DNA of 64,000 nucleotides from Faecalibacter bovis (lineage in GTDB: Bacteria; Bacteroidota; Bacteroidia; Flavobacteriales; Weeksellaceae), in assembly GCF_017948305.1 (NCBI RefSeq), contig NZ_CP072842.1, positions 1,032,001-1,096,000 of the forward strand. Direction: 5' to 3'. Both the position numbers and the translations under genes were made by a program. The number at the start of each line of letters is the position of its first letter. The stretch's first letter is position 1. A model generated the notes under the pieces. It did no database searches and had not been told where the DNA came from. It was given only the letters and a program-made list of their open reading frames with translations. Positions 17,268 through 26,269 of the stretch are shown here, piece by piece.

Positions 17268-19484
17268 CTAAAACCAATAGCCTAAGCTTAAATTAAACAA
17301 CCCTTTTTCTGTGTGAGGAGAATAAGCCCAAATAAAATTGATTGGCCCTAGCGGACTATCGTATCCATACTTAATTCCGTAACCAGAATATTTAAATTTT
17401 GTAAGTTGTAGATGTTCGAATCTGTCTTCAACATTTGCTAAATTCATGAGAACTCCAGCGTAATGATTTTTTAAAATTTTAAACTGAACTTCAGATCCAA
17501 GTACAAGCTTATTATTTCCTAAAGCTGTAGCAAATGGTAAACCATAAAATTTAGTATAATTTAAAAATCTTTGTTGAACATATCCGCCTACAATAAATTT
17601 TTGAGCGTTTGTATTGTTCCCGTTAAAAAAGGTTCCAAAGTTAGCAGTAAATCTGTAACTTAGGAAATTATTAATGTGAAAATTCTTCTCTAAATCAGCT
17701 TCAAATTCATAAATTTTTTCAAAGTCTTTAACATTTGAATCAAATATGTATTTAATGGATGAAGCAAACATTAACCCTCTTGATGCAAAGTTAGGATTAT
17801 TTCTGCTGTCTGCGCCAATATATGCATATGCTTTAAAGTAGTTTCCCTTGTCGTTTACAGCAAATGGAAAATTGTCGGTTTCTATTACATTTCTCGTATA
17901 AAGTTCTATGTATTGATGTTCTAATCCAATACCAATTGCGTAGCGCTCTTTTAATGTAGATTGCAAGTAAACTTGATTGACAAAGTCATTAAATGTATAG
18001 TTTAGTTCGTTTAAATTTGGATATTCTGGACTTCTTGTTTCACTTAAATTAACCTCTTTATTGAAGCGATGCATTCTTGATCGTATTCCGAAACTTGGCA
18101 AATATCCATTATCTATATAATAATTTATATTGTACCTCATGTAATCTCCAATCACAAAATCTGTGGATAAAGTTGAATTTTTGAAGACAGTATTTTTCGA
18201 AGTATAATTAATTAAAAGACCCGTTTTAAAGAAGTCATCATAATGTAATCCGAAACGGATTTTTTGCTTAATAGGGTTTTCTGTAATCGTAAGTTCCAGC
18301 ATGAATTCGTTCTCTTTTTCCTGAATCAATTTGTAATCAACTTTACTAAAATTTCCTGAAGAATATAACCTATTAATCCCTTCTTGAATTTCTTTGAAAC
18401 TAGCTAATTGAGGAGATTTAATTTTAAGTTTTCCTTCCAAATAGTTAAGATTATATTTTTCTGCTCCATTAACTTTTACATCACGAATCAAAATATATTC
18501 TTTTAGGTCTAATGATTTTCTGTCGTTTGGTTGATTGCCTTGTAAAGCGGCGATCTGTTTTAATTGATCAAATTTTAATTCTGCAGCAGTTATTCCACGT
18601 TCCAATATTGGTTTAATATCTGCAAAACTTGCGACGTTGAAACCTTCTGTATCTGGCTGAATCATTAAATCGACTAGCTTACGTTGTTCATCCGATTTAC
18701 TCTCCATATTAAACTTGATAATCTGTTGCAGAATATCAGTCGCAGAACTTAATTCGTCTTGTTTTTTTAAAGGATCTTGAAGGTCAACACCAATAATTAT
18801 ATCAGCTCCCATATCCTTAACTTCTTTCACAGGAAAATTATTTAAAACACCGCCATCAATTAACAATTTATCTTTAATTTTTACGGGTTTAATCATAGAT
18901 GGATAAGCACCACTTGCTAAAACCGCTAGTGGTAAAAAACCTTCTTTTAAAATAATTTCCTCTCCTGTTTCTATATTAGTCGCAATGCAAACAAATGGTG
19001 TTGGAAGTTGTGAAAAGTCTTTGATGTGATGAACGTGTCTGAATAAATACGTTAATAAATCTAACGGACCTTGCCCTGAAGATACAGCTTGTGGTATTGT
19101 TAATTTGAAGTTATTAAAAGGCAAATCAAGAATATATTTTTCACTATTTGCTTTCTCAAAATATGGAATGTCTTGGCGAGTTTTTTCATTAATAATTAGC
19201 GATGTTAAATCCAATTCTTTAATGATTATCTCTAATTCATTTGGCGAATATCCAGCAGCATATAAACCACCAACAATTGCGCCCATACTTGTACCACCAA
19301 TGTAATCAATTTTAATTCCAGCCTCTTCAATTTTTTTTAAAGCGCCAATATGTGCATAACCTTTCGCGCCGCCACCACTTAAAACAACTCCTACTTTAGG
19401 ACGCGTATTTTGTTGGATAGAATCTTGAGCAAAATTGACAATTGGAACAAATAAAACGGTAATTAGAAACTTTTTTAACTTCAT
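17268..19484 (-). CDS. Patatin-like phospholipase fused to a BamA-type outer-membrane barrel
   Basis: The protein has 738 residues from the ATG at 19484, giving a clean signal peptide (MKLKKFLITVLFVPIVNFA). The patatin domain (about 31-245) contains the oxyanion loop GGGAKG at 37-42, the nucleophile elbow GTSMG with Ser66, and the DGG dyad with Asp210. A POTRA-like segment (about 320-395) and a beta-barrel of the surface-antigen/BamA type follow, ending in an aromatic C-terminus (LSLGYWF). This is the architecture of PlpD-type type Vd autotransporters and outer-membrane phospholipases. An upstream in-frame ATG at 19517 would add 11 residues before the signal peptide and is less likely. It is first in the ybeY-mnmG unit. 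Confidence 0.88.
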   Translation of the reverse strand: MKLKKFLITVLFVPIVNFAQDSIQQNTRPKVGVVLSGGGAKGYAHIGALKKIEEAGIKIDYIGGTSMGAIVGGLYAAGYSPNELEIIIKELDLTSLIINEKTRQDIPYFEKANSEKYILDLPFNNFKLTIPQAVSSGQGPLDLLTYLFRHVHHIKDFSQLPTPFVCIATNIETGEEIILKEGFLPLAVLASGAYPSMIKPVKIKDKLLIDGGVLNNFPVKEVKDMGADIIIGVDLQDPLKKQDELSSATDILQQIIKFNMESKSDEQRKLVDLMIQPDTEGFNVASFADIKPILERGITAAELKFDQLKQIAALQGNQPNDRKSLDLKEYILIRDVKVNGAEKYNLNYLEGKLKIKSPQLASFKEIQEGINRLYSSGNFSKVDYKLIQEKENEFMLELTITENPIKQKIRFGLHYDDFFKTGLLINYTSKNTVFKNSTLSTDFVIGDYMRYNINYYIDNGYLPSFGIRSRMHRFNKEVNLSETRSPEYPNLNELNYTFNDFVNQVYLQSTLKERYAIGIGLEHQYIELYTRNVIETDNFPFAVNDKGNYFKAYAYIGADSRNNPNFASRGLMFASSIKYIFDSNVKDFEKIYEFEADLEKNFHINNFLSYRFTANFGTFFNGNNTNAQKFIVGGYVQQRFLNYTKFYGLPFATALGNNKLVLGSEVQFKILKNHYAGVLMNLANVEDRFEHLQLTKFKYSGYGIKYGYDSPLGPINFIWAYSPHTEKGLFNLSLGYWF

Positions 19485-19523
19485 CAAATCAGGAATAGTT
19501 TTATAAAGATACTTCAATTTTAA

Positions 19524-19564
19524 ATGAAAAAATAAAGGTTGTGAACATTCACAACCTTTATTTT
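19524..19564 (-). terminator. Terminator of the tdk-murF/alr unit
   Basis: A long perfect stem (19529-19545 with 19548-19564) overlaps the murF-alr stop codon. On the minus strand it is followed by a T-rich tract. Confidence 0.88.
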
Positions 19565-22028
19565 ATTCTTTATAATATACTCGATTTACACGAAGAGCTA
19601 TCGATGTTAAAACTTCGTAAGGAATCGTTTCTAGATCCTTTGTATAATCGGCTAAAGTTGGGTAAGAACCAAAAATGATAACTTCATCACCTTCTTTACA
19701 ATCAATATCTGTAACATCAATCATCATCATGTCCATACAAATAGTTCCTGTAATTGGCGCTAATTTTCCATTGACACCTACTTTACCTTTTCCGTAACCT
19801 AACGATCGTCTAATACCATCTGCATATCCCACAGGAAGTGTTGCAATGCGAGAATCTCTTTCGGCTTTAAAACGTCTTCCATAACTTACCGTTTCACCAA
19901 CTTTTAATTCTGAAATTTGAGAAATTACTGTTTTAAATTGGATAACAGGTTTTAATTTTTTAGTCATAAAATCTGAATATTCCGAATAACCGTACATTCC
20001 AATACCTAAACGAACCATGTCGTATTGATGATCATTGTACGCTACAATTCCTGGCGAATTCAAACAATGTTTGATTGGTTTTATATTTAATCCTTTTGAT
20101 AAAATATCATAACCATTATCAAAGCGATTAAATTGATAGTTTGCGTAGTCTTTTTCATTTTCCATATCAGCAGTTGCCAAATGGGTGAAAATTGATTGTA
20201 CGTAAACTTGTGGTGTATTCTTTAGAGTTTCGATTAAATGATCGTATTCTGATTCATGAAATCCTAAACGATTCATTCCAGTTTCTAATTTTATATGGAT
20301 TGGATATGGTCGAGAAATTTGCTTTTCTTTTAGTTTTTTCACAAATAAATCTAACACTCGGAAACTGTAAATTTCAGGTTCAAGTTGATATTCAATGACT
20401 GTTGAATAACTACTTTGTTCTGGATTCATCACAATAATCGGAACAGAAATTCCAGCTTTTCGTAGTTCTTTTCCTTCGTCAGCAATCGCAACTCCTAAAT
20501 AATCGACACCATTATTTTCTAATACATTTGCAACTTCAAAACTTCCTACACCGTAACTATTAGCTTTCACCATACACATCATTTTTGTGGTTGGTTTAAG
20601 AAGTGAGCGATAGGTTTTAATATTTTCGATTAAGTTTTGAAGATTAATTTCAAGAACCGTATCATGCGAACGAGTTTCTAATTCTTCCGCAATTTTTTCC
20701 AAATGAAAAGGACGTGCGCCTTTTAATAAAATTGCTTCGTCGTAAACATTTTGAATTTTGAACTGTTTCAAAAAATCATCTGTCGATTTATACGATCGAA
20801 CATAAGATTGGAATAAATCTTTATAATTTGAAATCTTATCCCCAATTAAAACAATTTCTGTGAATTGGTACGGATTAACTAAATCTGCTGCTTGTTTGTA
20901 TAAATCTTCGTCTGATAAGTTACTTTGTAAAATATCAGTAAGAACTAATGTTTTTCTTGTCTTTTTTTGTTGATTTAAAACATTTAGACCAATTTTTAAA
21001 GAATTTAGATCCGAATTGAATGTATCATTAATGAAGATTGAATTGTTGATTGCTTCCTTAATTTCAAGACGCATTTCAATCGGTAATAATTCAGAAAAAT
21101 TGTTTTTATATTGTTTATAATCAATATTTAATCCGATTAATGTCGTTAAACAAATCAAACTATTTTTAATAGAAGCATCATCCTGAAAAGGAATAGTAAA
21201 ATCAAAAATTTCTTGATTATGTAAAATAGAAATTTTTGTATTTGAATCTACTTGTGTAATTTCTTTGATTTGTACCAAAGCAGTTTCGCTAAAACCATAT
21301 GTTATTTTATCAATTTTAGACAAATGCTCATCTTCCATGATCATTTGATGTAATTGATCATTTTCGATATTATAGATCAATTGATCAACATTCTTGAATA
21401 ATTTTAATTTTTCAAGAATTAAATGTTTTTCATGATCAAAATTTTCTAAGTGCGCATTTCCGATTTTTGTCAATACTCCAATTGTTGGTTGAATTATTTC
21501 TTCCAACTTTTCCATTTCGTTCGGCATTGAAATTCCGGCTTCAAAAATACCAAGATTATTTTCTTGATTTAATTGTAAGACAGAAAGCGCAGCTCCGAAT
21601 TGAGAATTGTAACTTTTAGGACTTCGAGAAATATTAAAGTTTTTCCATAATAATTGGTTCAACCATTCTTTAACGATAGTTTTACCGTTAGATCCTGTAA
21701 TTCCGATAACAGGAATGTTGAATTGCTGACGATGATGTTTTGCCCAAGCTTGTAATGCTGCTAAGGGATCATCTACAATTATTTGGTTAATATCGTTGTA
21801 TTGTTGGATTGGATGCTGAACTACAAAGGTTCTGATCCCTTTATGATAGGCGTCTGCAATGAAAGTATGTCCATCTTTTTGGTTACCCGAAAGTGCAAAG
21901 AAGATTCCGTTGATCGGATGAACAATTAAACGAGAATCGAAAAATATTTGTTCGATGGGCGTTTGACCGTCTCCGATCAGTTGACCAGAGACAATCTCCA
22001 CTATAGTTTGTAGTTTATAACTTTTCAA
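19563..22028 (-). CDS. Bifunctional MurF (UDP-MurNAc-tripeptide:D-Ala-D-Ala ligase) / alanine racemase fusion
   Basis: The 821 residues contain two enzymes. Residues 1 to about 450 are a Mur ligase of the MurF type, with N-terminal UDP-binding domain, ATP loop GITGSNGKT at 109-117, and central [11 protein letters not shown] and GNAHLENF segments. Residues about 455-821 are a fold-type III alanine racemase, with the PLP lysine at Lys488 in MVKANSYG and the catalytic tyrosine at Tyr735 in VGYADGIRR. The fusion couples production of D-alanine with ligation of D-Ala-D-Ala onto the peptidoglycan precursor. It is a known Bacteroidota arrangement. The 5' end overlaps the tdk stop by 14 bases, indicating translational coupling. 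Confidence 0.95.
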   Translation of the reverse strand: MKSYKLQTIVEIVSGQLIGDGQTPIEQIFFDSRLIVHPINGIFFALSGNQKDGHTFIADAYHKGIRTFVVQHPIQQYNDINQIIVDDPLAALQAWAKHHRQQFNIPVIGITGSNGKTIVKEWLNQLLWKNFNISRSPKSYNSQFGAALSVLQLNQENNLGIFEAGISMPNEMEKLEEIIQPTIGVLTKIGNAHLENFDHEKHLILEKLKLFKNVDQLIYNIENDQLHQMIMEDEHLSKIDKITYGFSETALVQIKEITQVDSNTKISILHNQEIFDFTIPFQDDASIKNSLICLTTLIGLNIDYKQYKNNFSELLPIEMRLEIKEAINNSIFINDTFNSDLNSLKIGLNVLNQQKKTRKTLVLTDILQSNLSDEDLYKQAADLVNPYQFTEIVLIGDKISNYKDLFQSYVRSYKSTDDFLKQFKIQNVYDEAILLKGARPFHLEKIAEELETRSHDTVLEINLQNLIENIKTYRSLLKPTTKMMCMVKANSYGVGSFEVANVLENNGVDYLGVAIADEGKELRKAGISVPIIVMNPEQSSYSTVIEYQLEPEIYSFRVLDLFVKKLKEKQISRPYPIHIKLETGMNRLGFHESEYDHLIETLKNTPQVYVQSIFTHLATADMENEKDYANYQFNRFDNGYDILSKGLNIKPIKHCLNSPGIVAYNDHQYDMVRLGIGMYGYSEYSDFMTKKLKPVIQFKTVISQISELKVGETVSYGRRFKAERDSRIATLPVGYADGIRRSLGYGKGKVGVNGKLAPITGTICMDMMMIDVTDIDCKEGDEVIIFGSYPTLADYTKDLETIPYEVLTSIALRVNRVYYKE

Positions 22029-22611
22029 TTTTAATTTTATTATTTACTTCCAAAAAAGCTTTTCGGCTTAAAGGTTCGTATTCAGAAGTTTCTCCTAATT
22101 CGACTAATTTATCACTGTCGATTTTTCTATGAGAATAATGTGCTAATCCACCTGTGCGAACGCAAATCGCATGTACTTTTGTTACATATTCGGCAGTAGC
22201 CATTAAGTTAGGCATTGGTCCGAAAGGACGACCTTTAAAATCCATATCTAAACCGGCAACGATAACGCGTTTTCCTTGATTTGCTAATTCGTTAGCCACA
22301 TCAACAATACCTTCGTCGAAGAATTGAGCTTCATCAATACCAACCACGTCACAATCATCAGCAAGTAATAAAATGCTTGACGAATATTCTACAGGTGTAC
22401 TTGTGATAGAGTTTTGGTTGTGCGAAACAACTTCTCGATCTGCGTAGCGCGTATCAACAGTAGGTTTAAAAATTTCTACACGTTGTTTAGCAAATTCTGC
22501 GCGTTTTAATCGACGAATTAGTTCTTCTGTTTTGCCAGAGAACATTGAACCACAGATTACTTCTATCCAACCTGTTTTGGATTGATCATGAAATGTATTT
22601 TCGATAAACAT
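22015..22611 (-). CDS. tdk: Thymidine kinase
   Basis: This 198-residue type II thymidine kinase has the P-loop GSMFSGKT at 21-28 and the motif GIDEAQFF at 91-98 with the likely catalytic base Glu94, plus a lasso segment near 150-165. It phosphorylates thymidine for dTTP salvage. In the C-terminal zinc-ribbon region only one cysteine (in AICVRTGG) is obvious, and the usual CxxC pairs are missing; a zinc-less form seems common in Bacteroidota but was not verified here. It overlaps the following murF-alr gene by 14 bases, and a TAAATTTG -7 box lies 35 bases upstream. Confidence 0.94.
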   Translation of the reverse strand: MFIENTFHDQSKTGWIEVICGSMFSGKTEELIRRLKRAEFAKQRVEIFKPTVDTRYADREVVSHNQNSITSTPVEYSSSILLLADDCDVVGIDEAQFFDEGIVDVANELANQGKRVIVAGLDMDFKGRPFGPMPNLMATAEYVTKVHAICVRTGGLAHYSHRKIDSDKLVELGETSEYEPLSRKAFLEVNNKIKIEKL

Positions 22612-22645
22612 AAAAGATATGTTAGTGTTTATTAGAAATGATTAG

Positions 22646-22653
22646 CAAATTTA
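22646..22653 (-). promoter_or_regulatory. -7 box of the tdk-murF/alr unit
   Basis: The minus strand reads TAAATTTG followed by C, matching TAnnTTTGC, 35 bases upstream of the tdk ATG. No TTG is visible at -33. Confidence 0.5.
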
Positions 22654-22749
22654 CGGAATAAATTTATGCTTGAAAATAATATTATTTGTTAGGACATGTT
22701 ATTAAAACAAGTCTTATATTTAGGATCTTTAACATACTATAAAATCAAA

Positions 22750-23865
22750 ATGAAGAAAATATTAGTTGTTTTTGGGACAAGACCAGAAGCGATAAAAGTA
22801 GCTCCTTTAATACAGAAGTTAAAAAAAGATACAGCATTTGACGTTAAAATTTGTAATACTGGACAACATAAAGAAATGCTGGATCAGGTATTAGATTTTT
22901 TTGATTTGGTTTGTGATTATCGTTTAAATATAATGACAGAAAATCAAACACTTTATAGTATTACTGAAAAGATTATAAATAAAATGAAAGATGTTTTAGA
23001 AGATTATAATCCAGATTATGTTTTTGTACATGGAGATACTTCTACGACAATGGCTGCTAGTTTAGCATCTTTTTATCATGGATCTAAAATTTGTCATATA
23101 GAAGCTGGTTTGCGAACTTCAGATTTAAGAAATCCATTTCCTGAAGAGGCAAATAGAAGGATTACTTCAGTTTTAACTAATATTCATTTTTCGCCTACAG
23201 AATCATCAAAAAATAATTTATTAAGAGAGAATATTAATCCAGATACAATAATAGTAACGGGGAATACTGTAATTGATGCTCTTTTCTTTGGAATTGAAAA
23301 AGTTCAATCAGATGAATCTTTAGTATTTGATTTAAAAAGTAAGTTATTAAAAGATAAAGAAATTGTGTTGATCACTTGCCATAGAAGAGAAAATCATGGT
23401 GAAGGTATCTTAAATGTTTGTAAAGCAATCAAAGAATTAGCTCTAAAAAATACAGATTATCAATTTGTTTTTCCGGTTCATCTAAATCCAAAAATTCTAA
23501 AAATTGTACATCAAGAATTAGAAGGTATTAGTAATGTTATTTTAATAGAGCCTTTAAATTATCCGAATTTTATATGGTTGATGAATGAAGCTAAAATTAT
23601 AGTGACAGATAGTGGTGGAGTACAAGAAGAGGCGCCAAGTTTAGGAAAACCTGTTATTGTAGTAAGAGATGAGACAGAAAGACCTGAAGCTGTTGAAGCG
23701 GGAACTGTAAAATTAGTAGGATCAAATACTGATTTAATTATTAAAGAAGTTCAACATTTAATTGATGATAAAGAATCTTATCTTAAAATGAGTAATGCGC
23801 ATAACCCATATGGAGATGGTAAGGCAGTTGAAAGAATTATTTCCTTTATGAAGACAATTTCCTAA
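22750..23865 (+). CDS. wecB: UDP-N-acetylglucosamine 2-epimerase (non-hydrolysing)
   Basis: This 371-residue protein matches the WecB/MnaA epimerase family. It begins with FGTRPEAIK (8-16), then shows the HGDTSTTMA and IEAGLRT segments, SPTESSKNNL, and the conserved DSGGVQEEAPSLGKP at the C-terminal UDP site. It makes UDP-ManNAc from UDP-GlcNAc for surface polysaccharide. I chose the ATG at 22750, which gives the normal MKKILVVFGTRPEA start. An in-frame ATG at 22696 would add 18 atypical residues upstream. It heads the plus-strand arm of the polysaccharide locus. No UDP-ManNAc dehydrogenase (WecC) is adjacent, so the sugar may be used as ManNAc. Confidence 0.93.
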   Translation: MKKILVVFGTRPEAIKVAPLIQKLKKDTAFDVKICNTGQHKEMLDQVLDFFDLVCDYRLNIMTENQTLYSITEKIINKMKDVLEDYNPDYVFVHGDTSTTMAASLASFYHGSKICHIEAGLRTSDLRNPFPEEANRRITSVLTNIHFSPTESSKNNLLRENINPDTIIVTGNTVIDALFFGIEKVQSDESLVFDLKSKLLKDKEIVLITCHRRENHGEGILNVCKAIKELALKNTDYQFVFPVHLNPKILKIVHQELEGISNVILIEPLNYPNFIWLMNEAKIIVTDSGGVQEEAPSLGKPVIVVRDETERPEAVEAGTVKLVGSNTDLIIKEVQHLIDDKESYLKMSNAHNPYGDGKAVERIISFMKTIS

Positions 23866-23996
23866 TACACTTAATTTTTTTATAAGAAAGTAATACATTT
23901 TACGTTGATAATAGAATAAATTTATAATATCAACAATTAAACTTAGAAGAAAAAGATTAATATATTCGTTAACCAAAACATTAGGAAAAAATTATT

Positions 23997-24554
23997 ATGA
24001 AAAAATTTGTGTTAGGATCATTATTTATATCATCATTATTGATGTTAGGATCTTGTAATAACGATAAAAAAGAAGAGGTTTCAACTGAAAATTCAGCTTC
24101 AGAATCAAAAGGATTAGTAATGACTTTAGAAGGAGTTTTTCCTACTAACGATACGTATCAAATATTCTATAGTAATGATGGTAAATTTACTGAAGATAAT
24201 TCTGTAAAAGTTCCTGTAATTGGACAGCCTGTTTTACAGAAAATAGTTGTTGAATTACCAGAAAATGCGAAGCCACAAAATCTACGATTAGATTACGGAT
24301 TTAACCAAAATCAAACAGTAATAACAGTTAAAAATATTGAGTTTACATATTTAGGTAATTCATTTGAAGTACCAGGAGTTGATTTTTATGGTAAATACTT
24401 TGTTGATGGACAAGGAACATCTTATGATCCAGTAACATTAAGCATCAATATAAAACCAAATCCAGATGGAAACTTTGATCCAAATGCTGTAAGTACAGAT
24501 GAATTAAAGAAAAATTTAAATAAGCTTTACAATCAAGCAAAAGAAGCAAAATAA
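23997..24554 (+). CDS. Small lipoprotein of the polysaccharide locus, function unknown
   Basis: This 185-residue predicted lipoprotein has signal peptide and lipobox LMLGSC (Cys20), then a Ser/Glu-rich linker to about residue 38. The rest is predicted mostly beta (SVKVPVIGQPVLQKIVVELP and following) and ends in a helical, lysine-rich tail. I recognise no family. It sits 131 bases after wecB and 18 bases before the sugar-transferase gene, so it is likely transcribed with the latter and may be a periplasmic accessory of export or surface display. Confidence 0.7.
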   Translation: MKKFVLGSLFISSLLMLGSCNNDKKEEVSTENSASESKGLVMTLEGVFPTNDTYQIFYSNDGKFTEDNSVKVPVIGQPVLQKIVVELPENAKPQNLRLDYGFNQNQTVITVKNIEFTYLGNSFEVPGVDFYGKYFVDGQGTSYDPVTLSINIKPNPDGNFDPNAVSTDELKKNLNKLYNQAKEAK

Positions 24555-24572
24555 TAATTGAAAATTCTTTAA

Positions 24573-26000
24573 ATGCAACGTAGAAAATCATTAAAGATTC
24601 AATTTCTACAGGAATTCTTAGATACATTTGTATTAATAGTTACGTTCTTTTTGTTTCTGAAAATTCAATATCAATTTTTTTGGACAGAAAGTTATCCGTT
24701 GGAGAAGATTCCGTCTTATCTAGAATTGTTTCAATCTCATTACAAAGCTTTAATTCTTTTCATATTCACATGGTTTATTTTTGCAAAAAATATATCATTA
24801 TATGATTTAACTAAAAGCATGAAGTTTGTAGATATTCTTAAGAATTTAATCTATCATACTTCTATATTTTCTATTGTTGTGTTTGCTATTTCAGGATTTA
24901 AAACATCCGATTTATTTTCACCACAACTAGCTATTGTATATGTTTTAACATTATTTTTAATTGGGCTTATCTCTCGTTTATATTTGTTTTATTACAAACA
25001 AAATTTACACATTAATAATAAAGATATTTCTAAAGTATTAGTTGTAGATGAAAATGATAATACATCAAAATTTGAGGATTTATTAGACCAAAGAAAAGAT
25101 ATTGGTATTAGAATAATAGATAGAATCACAGAAAATAATCTAAGCTTTGTTGAAGGGAAATTATGTCTTAACGGGGTAGAATTTAGAAATTATATTGAAG
25201 AACATGATATAGAGAAGATTTTTATTTCGCAAAAGGGTAAAATGGCATCGGCAAATGTGCACGCGATTATTAATTCAGCTGAAACAAATTTAATTCCGGT
25301 TGCATACATTCCAGATTCGATTTATAATGGATTTACAGAATTAAAAATTATATATATTGATACGTTACCAGTTTTTGAAATTAAACGTTTTCCTTTAGAT
25401 TTAAAATTCAACCAGATTATTAAAGGTATATTCGATTTCATTTTTGCTGCATTAGTTTGTATTTTTTTATTAAGCTGGTTATTTCCAATTATTTCAATTC
25501 TAATATTTTTAGATTCTAGAGGTTCTATTTTATTTATTCAAAAAAGAAACGGATTAAATGGAAAGGAATTTAATTGTTATAAGTTCAGAACGATGTTTAA
25601 TTCTAACTTAAATTCAATTAAAGCAACAGAAAGAAATGATTCTCGAATAACTAGGATTGGTAAATTTCTAAGAAAAACTAGTTTGGATGAGTTACCTCAA
25701 TTCTTAAACGTTTTAAAAGGTGATATGTCGATTGTAGGTCCTAGACCGCATATGATTTCACAAGATCATCATTATCGTGAAATTATCAACAAATATAACC
25801 TTAGACATTACGTAAAGCCAGGTATAACGGGATTATCTCAGGTAAAAGGATATAGAGGAGCGATAGATTCTGACGAGGATATGGAAAATCGAATTAGAAC
25901 AGATATATATTACATTAGAAATTGGTCTTATTTATTAGATATACAGATCATATATCAAACAATAGTACTGATTTTAAAAGGAGATGAGAATGCGATATAA
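24573..26000 (+). CDS. Polyprenyl-phosphate sugar-1-phosphate transferase (exopolysaccharide initiating enzyme)
   Basis: This 475-residue protein has WbaP/WcaJ architecture: four to five N-terminal membrane segments (about 12-140), a CoA-binding-like cytosolic Rossmann region (about 145-265), then a hydrophobic helix and the bacterial sugar-transferase domain (about 275-470). The last shows the signature KFRTMFNSN, LRKTSLDELPQFLNVLKGD, SIVGPRPHM and the C-terminal KPGITGLSQVKGYRG. It transfers a sugar-1-phosphate to undecaprenyl phosphate, the first committed step of repeat-unit synthesis. The donor is not evident. It converges with the GT39 gene; two terminator hairpins (26024-26068 and 26181-26214) lie between them. 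Confidence 0.93.
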   Translation: MQRRKSLKIQFLQEFLDTFVLIVTFFLFLKIQYQFFWTESYPLEKIPSYLELFQSHYKALILFIFTWFIFAKNISLYDLTKSMKFVDILKNLIYHTSIFSIVVFAISGFKTSDLFSPQLAIVYVLTLFLIGLISRLYLFYYKQNLHINNKDISKVLVVDENDNTSKFEDLLDQRKDIGIRIIDRITENNLSFVEGKLCLNGVEFRNYIEEHDIEKIFISQKGKMASANVHAIINSAETNLIPVAYIPDSIYNGFTELKIIYIDTLPVFEIKRFPLDLKFNQIIKGIFDFIFAALVCIFLLSWLFPIISILIFLDSRGSILFIQKRNGLNGKEFNCYKFRTMFNSNLNSIKATERNDSRITRIGKFLRKTSLDELPQFLNVLKGDMSIVGPRPHMISQDHHYREIINKYNLRHYVKPGITGLSQVKGYRGAIDSDEDMENRIRTDIYYIRNWSYLLDIQIIYQTIVLILKGDENAI

Positions 26001-26023
26001 AATAAAGCAAATGCTCTAATTAT

Positions 26024-26068
26024 AAAGCCCTCAAAAAAGTGTTAAACTTTTTGAGGGCTTTTTTTATT
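26024..26068 (+). terminator. Terminator of the sugar-transferase gene
   Basis: A strong stem (26024-26040 with 26046-26061, one bulged A) with a short GTTAA loop is followed by a T run, 24 bases after the stop codon. Confidence 0.9.
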
Positions 26069-26180
26069 GTAATAAAAATGAATGTTAGGTTTAAATAAAG
26101 TTGTTTATAGGAGTTTATGTAAATGAAATTTAAAGCCAAAAAAATTAATTATAATGGATGATTAAAACCAAATTAAAATT

Positions 26181-26214
26181 AAAAGAGTCCGATAGAATAT
26201 CGGACTCTTTTATT
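26181..26214. terminator. Terminator of the minus-strand polysaccharide train (bidirectional)
   Basis: A perfect 14-bp stem (26181-26194 with 26198-26211) with a GAA loop is flanked on both sides by A/T tracts. It lies 56 bases beyond the GT39 stop and can also back up the plus-strand terminator at 26024. Confidence 0.88.
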
Positions 26215-26269
26215 ATGATAATTATATTTATACTGTTTATTTAGCAGTGAAAATTAATAGGTTTTCTAA

